Source: Brachionus manjavacas (taxonomy: Eukaryota > Rotifera > Eurotatoria > Ploima > Brachionidae). From it: DNA of 64,000 nucleotides. The notes beneath the pieces are model-generated. The model saw only the letters and a program-made list of their open reading frames with translations. It ran no database searches and was not told where the DNA came from. Within the stretch, counting starts at the first letter, position 1. Each line of letters starts with the position of its first letter. Positions 56,362-64,000 of this stretch are shown piece after piece. Both the position numbers and the translations under genes were made by a program. The stretch spans positions 2,852,001 to 2,916,000 of the forward strand of contig JAHQIY010000009.1 of NCBI GenBank assembly GCA_019054805.1, read 5' to 3'.

Positions 56362-59300
56362 ATGACTTTGAGCAAGTCAAAATTTTCGACCATCAATTCA
56401 TCACCAAGTAATCATAACTCCAATTCTCAGCTAAATAATGCAAGCTCAATACACGAATGTGCTGACTGTGGCTCATCTAGTAATCCTTGTCTTTGGTAAA
56501 ACCTTAAATTAAAAGCTATAATTTTGTTTTCAAGATGCTCAATGGGCATCGCTAAACCATGGGGTTGTGATATGTGATAGTTGCTGTCTGTGTCACCGCA
56601 CTCTCGGTAGGTGCATATCGGTGGTAAAATCTTTAAAAAAAAGCCATTGGCCTCAATCCTTAATGGACGTATGGACATTAATTAGAACTTTTTTAAAATA
56701 TTGAAACTTTTTTTTAGACTCTTTACGAGTTGGTAAGATCTAATTCAAATAGCATATGGGAGGCTAGTTTGAGTAACACAAATGATTCAACCAACACTCT
56801 TAAGAGTCTAAATCTTGCTTTTAAAAATATCAAAAAACCCAACCATAAAGATTCAAAGTAATTTATTAAAATTATTTTTTTTCTCAAATTAAAAAACAAA
56901 AATCAAGTGCAGTGAGATTGAATTTTATTAAAATGAAATACGAAAATTTGGCCTTTATATCGCGAGGTAAATATTCTAGCATCGAAGAATTAAATCAGGT
57001 AATACAATTTTTATGAAATTTTTTTTTTGATTATATTCTTTGGTCGGAGATAATTTTTCTTTAAAAATAAAAAAATGAAAATGTCTAGTGCTGTTACACA
57101 GACCCATTCTTTAGTCACAGTAAGAAGGATTTCTGAATTTCCTGAAATTAGAGCGAAAATAAGTTCCAGCCAAAAAATTTCAAAGAATCTATAAAGGCTC
57201 TTTAAATCATAAGTATTTCAGTATTTATTATAAAAACTCTAAAATTTCTTTAAGTAATCTTAATTAATTTTTTTAAATCAGAGATCTTTTAATCAATCTC
57301 AAGAAAATTTTTTTCATTTTTAAAATATCAGAAATTAAAGCTATTTTAATAAATTTTATGAATATTTGAAGATAAATAATTTTTTTTTTCAATATACATT
57401 AAATTGAATTCTACTGTTTAAACTTGATTAAAATAATGAGATGTTGCATCAAAAAAATTCTTCAAATCGAGCAATTTATTTTTTTTCTGAAAATACTTAA
57501 ATAAAATCCGATTTCAAAAGTCGAGTAGATTTAAAAATTACCAAAATTAAAAATTTTTTTTTAATCAATTACGGTTTTGTACTTATTGCAAAACGGGTAA
57601 TCTTACATCATTTTATTTAATTTTACATCAAAATATGTAAGATTAGATAAAATAACATCAAGTATAGAACTTAATAAAATGTTGGCTTACGGAAAATGAT
57701 GTAAATTTACGTTATTTCAAGTTAAAATTAACAAAAAAGCTGACGACCACAAAAGTTTTGATTTTAATAAATTTTTTACATTCTTGTAATAATATTTTTT
57801 TTATTGTTCTTTCTGAATTTTTAAAGAAAACTGAATATTCGATCAGATGTTTTAATTTATAGTAAAATTTTTTAATTCAAATTTAAAACAAGACATTAAG
57901 GATGAAAATATTGATTCGTTATTAGTTGATTAAATTGTGAGTATTTTCGCTTGCCTTAAAACATTAAAAACATTTAAACACATTTTACAGGAAGATATGT
58001 TTTTATAAAAGGCATTTTGAAGTTTACAATCAATTTTTGATGCTCGAATTGATAAAACCAAGTATTAATTAAGAAAAAATGTCATTTATCAATAGAATTA
58101 GTGCAGAGGTACATTTTCAGATTTAACATACTTTGTAAAACCTTAAGGTAAACTCAGCAATTTCAAAATGAACATTGCAGAGTGCACACCATCTAAATGA
58201 TACATTTTTAAGTGGGTTATTTTTTGCAGACTTTTGCAGAGTTTACCTCTAGATTTAACAAAATATGTTAAATCCACAAATGTACCTCTGCGCTAATTCT
58301 ATTAAAAAACAACAATTTTTTTCATTATTAATACTTGGTTGGATCATTTTGATCATAAACTTCAAAACGCCTTTAAAAAGCTATCTAAATAACAGTGATT
58401 TTTTCAATCATTAGGACTGAAATGTTTTTTTTAAGACAAAAATTTGCTTTTGGTATCTTACAAATAAAAGTTTTTCAATTTTAATAAAATAAAAATTCCG
58501 GGTTCATTTTTACAATCTAAAGTCTTGAAGATTAAATTTTTTTGAGGCTCCAAAACCATGCTCTTTAAGTTTTAGAGCAGCCTTAGAAAACAATTATTTA
58601 CAGTTCTTGCACTTTATATAACTGAATTAAAATAATTCATACTAAAGCTGAAAATTTAATAAATGAAAGATTGAGGAAGAAAAATATTTAAAAAAATCTG
58701 CTTATATCGATCATTATTACAAACTTCTTCAGATTAAAAGCAAAATTAAATCTAATTTTTAATCTTAAGGAGCCTTGCTCGACTCGGAACAAATAAATTA
58801 ATAAATATTAAAAAAAATAATTAATAATTGTTAATTATGTTGTCGGTTATTAAATCTTGTATCAAACAATGTTTCGCGAAATATTTAAGAAAAAATTAAA
58901 CAGAATTTTAGAAAAAAAGACTATTAGAAAAAGCAAAAATATGTATATTAAAAGAATATTCAAAAAATAATTTACAAAATTTAGACTAGTACCTCAATGG
59001 TCTAACTAAGGTCTCCTATACCTCAATATCGTTGATATTGAATTTTCAATATCAAACTTGATAATGAAATTAATTAATTGATATTCAAATTTCATATAAT
59101 AATATCAAAATTAGTCAATTAAAAAAACAGATAAATCAAGTATTTATTTTAAATTTTAATTAATTTTTACATTTTGGAGGTCTGCCTCTTTTTTCACCGC
59201 AAGTTACACAGCGAATAATACTTGTCGCTTAGTTGTTTTGGTGTCCCATTTCATTTTTTAATTACGTTTTTTGCAAAAAGGTGCTTTATTTTGAATTAAA

Positions 59301-62002
59301 TATTATCTTTTAAAAATTTAACTATTTCATAAATATTTAGAAATTTAACTATTTATGTGTTAAAATTAATCAATTTTGTTAGAAATTGAACAATGATATT
59401 GAGGTACAAGAGACCCAAAAAATGCTTTTACTGATCAAATAACTAAGTTGAAAACATCAATGAATTAAAACTTAAATTTTTAGTTTAAGGTGAGAGTTAC
59501 TCGGATTTGTGAAGTTCAGTACATAAGAACAGAACAAAGTATAAAAAAATAAAATCATTTTTTTCTAAAGTTTAAATTTAGTTCTGTGAATGCAGTATAG
59601 TGCAACATTAAAAAATTTAATAACTTTTTATCTAAAAGTTTAAAATAAATTCTGTAAATGCAGCATGGTGCAACATTCAAAGTTGCATCAACTGTGAAAG
59701 CCTGATAATGGTGTGCAGAATCTCTGCAAAATGCACCACGCTCGATTATATTGAAATTTAATTTCTGCATAACTCTGCAAATTTAGCAGGCTTTGATATT
59801 TGATGCAACTTTGAAAGTTGTATAATATTGCATTTACAGAACTAAGTTTAAACCTTTAGAAAAGAAGTTATTCAATTTTTTTTACATTTTTTCTGTTCTT
59901 TTTTTCATTTTGTACTGAATTTCACAAAACCAGTTACTCTGTAGACTCGAGATCTCTGAAATAATTAACTATTACTAATACATTATATTTTTTTCATTTA
60001 AAAAAATAAATGACACATTAATGGCATAAAAATTTGGCATATTAATCTATATTCAATCATAATTATTTTTAGTTTAATTTTCGATTTTTTTAGAAAAAAA
60101 TCTTAAATTTTTTTAGCAAAAATTTTTGCAAATATTAAGATAATGTGAAAAATAAATGAGAAAATTGATTTTATTTCGAATACAACATAATTACTATTCG
60201 CAGCGCATTTTAATAAACTTTTATTACTTTTTAAAATTAAAATGGACTACAAACAGACACAAATCTTTCATGAGATGTTTCTCATGCATGTAAAGGTGCT
60301 CTCAATGGACCTTTTCCTGTTATAAAAGCTTGAAAGAAGTTTTATTTTTCTAATTTATTCGAATAAAATTTTGTTAAATTTATTTTACAAAATTGAAGAA
60401 TTTTTTCTAGAAGTCTAATTTTTTCAAATTATTTGCCAAAATTTTTTTTGTAAAACAAGTGCTTGTTCAATCTTTTAAAATATATAAAATACATCTCGCC
60501 AAAATTAAATCTGAAGCGGTAATCTTTTTCTTTTATTTACACTTTTAAGATTCTTGATTCTAAATTTTAAAATTTATATTTTTAATTTTATTACGTTATT
60601 TTATTTAAATCAATTAATTTAGTTGATATTTAAATTATTTGCTAACAAAAAAAGAAATAATCTACTGAAAAAACATTCTTTTTTTAAATAATTTATTTGT
60701 TTAAAGCAACTCTTTTCATGTGTAAAAACAAGCAATTATGAGCAAACACTTCGTATATTGTCTCAAGGAGCTGACGCCAATTATAGATGCCAAGAAACAG
60801 CTAATCAATGCATCCATGAGGCCATATTAAACAATCAAATAGGACAAATAGAAATTTTGTGCTTATATGGTGCGGAATTGACCAGCGTTGACCGAAACGG
60901 TTTGACAGCCCTCGATTTAGCTCGAAGTCTGAATCTCGAAGCCATCGCAGATCGCTTGGTCGAGCTACAGTTCGAGCTAACTGATGAAATTAGCTACTTT
61001 TTATGCAATAAAAAGCCTTATCACAGATCAGGACAGCATTTTATGATACCCGATCTATCACTGGAACCCAAAGATGCCAAAAATCTCAAATTAGATGAAG
61101 TAGGCTTTTGGTTCAAGTTATTTATGGGGAAATTAAAAAAATTAATTTAGTTACCCGATTATCTATTTGACGAACTCTCAAAGGACATTTATGACGAGCT
61201 AGATCGCCGTCAACTTGAAACAAGTAGATAAATTAATTGTAAAAAAAATTTTTAATTTATTTTTTTTGCTAAGTTTGGAAGTGTATAGTAGGACCTAACT
61301 TGATCAATGAAGCTATACCTTTTTTGGTAATAAAAAGTTGTTTCACTCAAACCAGAAATCAAGTAGATTAAATATATTCAATAAAATTTTTAAAAAAAAT
61401 TTATTTTATTTTAAAAGCTAAGGCAAAAACTAGCGCGTTTCAATAGCTACGAATTCTCAGGTTTATTGATCGAAATATTGCATGAGTATCAACAGCGCTA
61501 CCTTTCACTGTTCGAATCGCCTAGAAAAGAGGCAAACAATTCAATAGAGGACGTAGCAGATGAGGACTTTGATGAGGATTTATATGACAAAGTACCATCT
61601 GATGAAGACTATGCCAGTGTTGCTTCTGAGTCCGAGTCTACTCAGACCGAAGTAAAAAGCAGAAGTGTGACAACACCTCTTAAATTGGACTTGAACTCGA
61701 TACAGGCCAAAAATTTCGTTTGTTCGCCGACTTTGTCCGCTTCGTCGGCATCCTCGGCCTCATCTCCCAATTCGAAGTTAACCAAAATACTGAATACTAA
61801 ATTTGAAAAAGCACCTCAGCACATTCAGTCGTCTCTAGTGGCAAATGCCGAATCAGCACTTAATTTTATTATGAATAGCTTGAACAAAATTGATCTTAAT
61901 AATTCGGCCAGTACACCGACACCTAAAAAGTCACCCATTAGCCCTCAAATTAGTTCTGAACTGAGCGAAATTAAGAGCGAGAACAATTTAATGAAATCGA
62001 TG
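56362..62002 (+). CDS. GIT: GIT-family Arf GTPase-activating protein (3' end not seen)
   Basis: Eight exons: 56362-56479, 56535-56668, 56718-56857, 56908-56998, 60707-61099, 61151-61223, 61274-61362, 61418-62002; all joins keep frame, giving 541 residues so far. The ArfGAP zinc finger is CADC-x16-CDSCC (C33, C36, C53, C56) followed by HRTLGR with the catalytic arginine. Then NSIWEASL, FIKMKYENLAFI, ankyrin repeats (ILSQGADANY, LYGAELTSVDRNGLTALDLA), the GIT signature FELTDEISYFLCNKKP, Spa2-homology repeats (DELSKDIYDELDRRQ and RQKLARFNSYEFSGLLIEIL), an acidic DEDYASVASESES region and the start of a coiled coil (LSEIKSENNLMKS). GIT proteins inactivate Arf6 and scaffold PIX/PAK at adhesions. 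The C-terminal paxillin-binding part lies beyond 62002, in exons I could not find or outside the window. Confidence 0.93.
58005..58385. mobile_element. Inverted-repeat MITE in the GIT intron
   Basis: Left arm AAAAGGCATTTTGAAGTTTA through ATAGAATTAGTGCAGAGGTA pairs with the right arm (TACCTCTGCGCTAATTCTAT through AAACTTCAAAACGCCTTT), about 150 bp each with moderate divergence. No coding sequence. Confidence 0.7.
58735..58805 (+). repeat. Diverged LINE 3' tail
   Basis: AATCTTAAGGAGCCTTGCTC followed by GACTCGGAACAAATAAATTA resembles the plus-oriented family terminus (GAAGGAGC...GCTCGGTACAG...AAATAAATAA), with a changed loop. Confidence 0.5.
59503..59931. mobile_element. hAT-like MITE copy 3 (429 bp), complete
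   Basis: Ends GGATTTGTGAAGTTCAGTAC and GTACTGAATTTCACAAAACC, with an exact 8-bp duplication AGTTACTC on both sides (59495-59502 and 59932-59939). Long internal inverted homology includes TTTAAATTTAGTTCTGTGAA. The 71-codon minus-strand frame inside is chance. Confidence 0.88.
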
Positions 62003-62110
62003 GTAAATTATTTTTAAATTAAAGTTTTATAAAATTAGATTTTTTTTAAATTAAAGTTTTAGAAAATTATTTTATAATAGCTTTAAAATTTCAGACAAAA
62101 TGAAAAGTTT
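62003..62110. other. Start of a GIT intron
   Basis: GTAAATT donor at 62003 after the codon for MKSM; no following exon was identified. Confidence 0.5.
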
Positions 62111-62385
62111 ATTGCAATTTAAATTTTGGAACAAAAGAACAAAACAAAATTGAAGATTGAAAAAAAATTGTTTTTGATAAGCCCGAAAACCCGGCAAGAA
62201 TCATCTGATTCAAAGTTTATATTACTCAAATAAAGCCTCTGCAAAAATCCTGCAGAGACTAAATTTGAGTGATATAAACTTTGAATCAGCTGATTCATTT
62301 TGCGCAACGGGTTTTCGGGCTGAACGAAAACAAATTTTTTTCTTTTCTTTTTTTCCAAAATATACAATGCCGAATTTTTTCGTGA
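62111..62385. mobile_element. Inverted-repeat MITE (AATTTTGGAACAAAA family), copy 2
   Basis: AAATTTTGGAACAAAAGAAC on the left and TTTTTTCCAAAATATACAAT on the right, with inner arms GATTCAAAGTTTATATTACT and AGTGATATAAACTTTGAATC, and AAGCCCGAAAACCCG against CGGGTTTTCGGGCT. Confidence 0.7.
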
Positions 62386-62729
62386 ATTTAGATTTAAAAT
62401 TTTTTTTTCCACTATAAAAACTTAAGCTCTTTCTATGGAACCTACAGAAAAATTATATCATCATTGTGTAAATATTTATTACATGTCACTAAGATTAAAA
62501 TACTCTATTTTAAAAACATGTCACTCAATTCGAATGATTACGTTAGAAGGTGAAATTTTTTTTAAAATTGATGGGTAAATTCATCGGTAGTAATTTACCA
62601 ATTTGTTATCAAAATCAGTCGATTTAAAAATTTTTGAAATTTTTTTAATTGTAAACAGTTTTTTTATTTCCAATTTTTTTTTCTAAAACATTTGAAAAAA
62701 TTTACATTATGAAGTTTTTATTTTAACGA

Positions 62730-62960
62730 TTAAAAAATTTGAATTTTGGAACAAAAAAACAAATAAAATGAAAAATTTTTTTTTTTCTAAAAGATCAAAA
62801 TTGGTAAATTTTTAAAAATTTTAGTGGGCATTTTTTTTTAAATTACTGTGGAAACTTTATTAAGGAAATATATTAACTACTTCAGGTAATACAATTTACA
62901 GAACCAATTTTGATCTTATAGAAGAAAACTTATTTTTGCTCCAAAATTAACACTTCCTAT
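62730..62960. mobile_element. Inverted-repeat MITE (AATTTTGGAACAAAA family), copy 3
   Basis: TTTTGGAACAAAAAAACAAA and TCTAAAAGATCAAAATTGGT on the left; ACCAATTTTGATCTTATAGA and TTGCTCCAAAATTAAC on the right. More diverged than copies 1 and 2. Confidence 0.6.
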
Positions 62961-64000
62961 AAAAGTTATATGTCAACTTTGCAATCGAATTTTCCTTTGT
63001 TTCTAACCTCTGTTTCTACAAGAAATTCATATTTTATCTCTATCGTTTCGTTTTAATTATGGCATAGCATCAAATTTTAATTTTAAGATTCGTTTGAATC
63101 CTTTTTTTCGTCCAATGCATCGTTATCTATATGAGTTCTTGATGATAATGGTATTTCTTCAAGGGTATTTTTCTCTGTTTCTCCAATTTTTTTGGATTGA
63201 TTAATACTTTTTTATCTTCATGCAGGCAAATTGGAGTTTAAAATCAAATTTTAAGATCAAAACGATCATTTAAAATTTTAAAACTTAATTAATCTAATGA
63301 TTTTGATAATTTTTAAGAAATAAATACTAAACATTACTTGTTATGTCTAATAATGGTTTATTATCAAATTAACATCAAAACAAATGATCTCTAATTTATT
63401 TAACAAAAACAATCAACAATTTAAATAATTCAGGTTAAGTTAATTCAAAATTCAAATTTATAACTTTTATATGCACTCATTCAAACTTAAATAATGTTAT
63501 TTTTCCACTTAAATAAACTATAATTTTTAAAACAGTAAATTTTTTGTCTTTAAAAGTAAGTTTTCATTAAAATCAATTAAAATATTTAAACTTATTAAAG
63601 TTCGATCAAAAGGGACATTTAAAAATTTTAAGAATGAAAATAAACTTGACACGACATTTCAAGTAATTGCTTTCGAAAAAAATTATTTCTTTTCTATTAT
63701 TAATAAAAAATATTAAAATTATATTTTGATCTTTTGATCTTGATCTCTAACTTCAATTTGCCTTTACGCAATAGGTTTTCCTGAATTTTGAACATTTTGA
63801 GGCTATTCTGTTTGCTTGGCTTCAGTAAAAAAATTAAGTGTACCAACTCTTGAACACTGAGTTTTTCTAAATAAATTTATGAAATTGGTACCATAAAGAA
63901 AATAATTTTTGGCTGCCTGCAAATGTAACAAGATAATACAAACACTGTATTTAAGTCAAAAAATGAATGACAAAGACACTTCAAGTAATTTAAGATGCTT
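62961..64000. other. AT-rich end of window with one exon-like patch
   Basis: On the minus strand, about 63215-63078 reads KKIGETEKNTLEEIPLSSRT and then HIDNDALDEKKDSNES before a TAA; it could be the last exon of a gene running in from the right, but no partner exon is visible. The rest has no gene that I can support. Confidence 0.3.

Larger units (their letters stand above)
56999..60706. other. 3.7-kb intron 4 of GIT, filled with repeats
   Basis: The other six GIT introns are about 50-55 bp, so this one is exceptional. It holds an inverted-repeat element (58005-58385), a diverged LINE tail (about 58740-58800), a complete hAT-like MITE (59503-59931) and otherwise AT-rich sequence. No internal exon was found; the flanking exons join in frame between LNQ and QLFSC. 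Confidence 0.8.

Noticed and set aside
56627..56650. Apparent frameshift at an A-run in GIT exon 2
   Set aside because: Recounting the eight A bases shows that the frame reads straight through (VVKSLKKSHWPQSLMD) and joins the next exon correctly.

Overview
The window looks like a very AT-rich invertebrate nuclear genome, most likely a monogonont rotifer of the Brachionus type (inference). Support: the protein genes have short GT-AG introns (about 45-65 bp) and animal families (GIT Arf-GAP, TM2D3/almondex, Mpv17/PMP22, SLC35C2-like, dNK-type deoxynucleoside kinase, EGF membrane proteins). There are two copies of a PL14 (alginate-lyase-like) gene, a family known from molluscs and Brachionus. 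Non-LTR retrotransposons and small inverted-repeat elements fill much of the rest. I found no rRNA, CRISPR array or operon structure, and no tRNA gene that I could support.

Layout. 0-5.5 kb: LINE 3' tails, an intronless GH31 glycosidase gene and a MULE-like remnant. 5.5-9.8 kb: a near full-length, mutated Jockey-like LINE on the minus strand. 10.5-11.8 kb: SLC35C2-like transporter. 12.36-13.51 kb: a complete 1,150-bp TA-flanked Tc1/mariner-type inverted-repeat element with a second one nested inside it; LINE debris follows. 16.3-24.5 kb: PL14 copy A, EGF membrane gene 1 with a 138-bp coding repeat, a hAT-like MITE, PL14 copy B, a degraded VWD-like gene and a deoxynucleoside kinase. 25-29 kb: a GC-richer CR1-like LINE. 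30-32.5 kb: two tandem, internally deleted Jockey-like LINEs. 34.4-41.0 kb: EGF membrane gene 2, a small cysteine-rich secreted protein and EGF membrane gene 3 with a beta-propeller ectodomain. 43.6-44.35 kb: TM2D3. 45.6-48 kb: LINE debris and a TTAA-flanked MITE. 48.9-56.3 kb: two Mpv17-family genes separated by a MULE remnant, MITEs and a 5'-truncated LINE. 56.36 kb onward: the GIT gene in eight visible exons, with one 3.7-kb TE-filled intron.

The most unusual system is the EGF trio. Three same-strand genes carry an almost identical C-terminal cassette (juxtamembrane region, three EGF domains, one transmembrane helix), joined abruptly to three unrelated ectodomains: a Ser/Thr-rich 46-residue repeat, a short Asn/Ser/Thr-rich stalk, and a WD40-like propeller. 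This looks like a modular cell-surface family in which a constant membrane cassette is copied onto different variable heads. Two of the three genes are interrupted by an indel in an A-run, so some may be pseudogenes or carry assembly errors.
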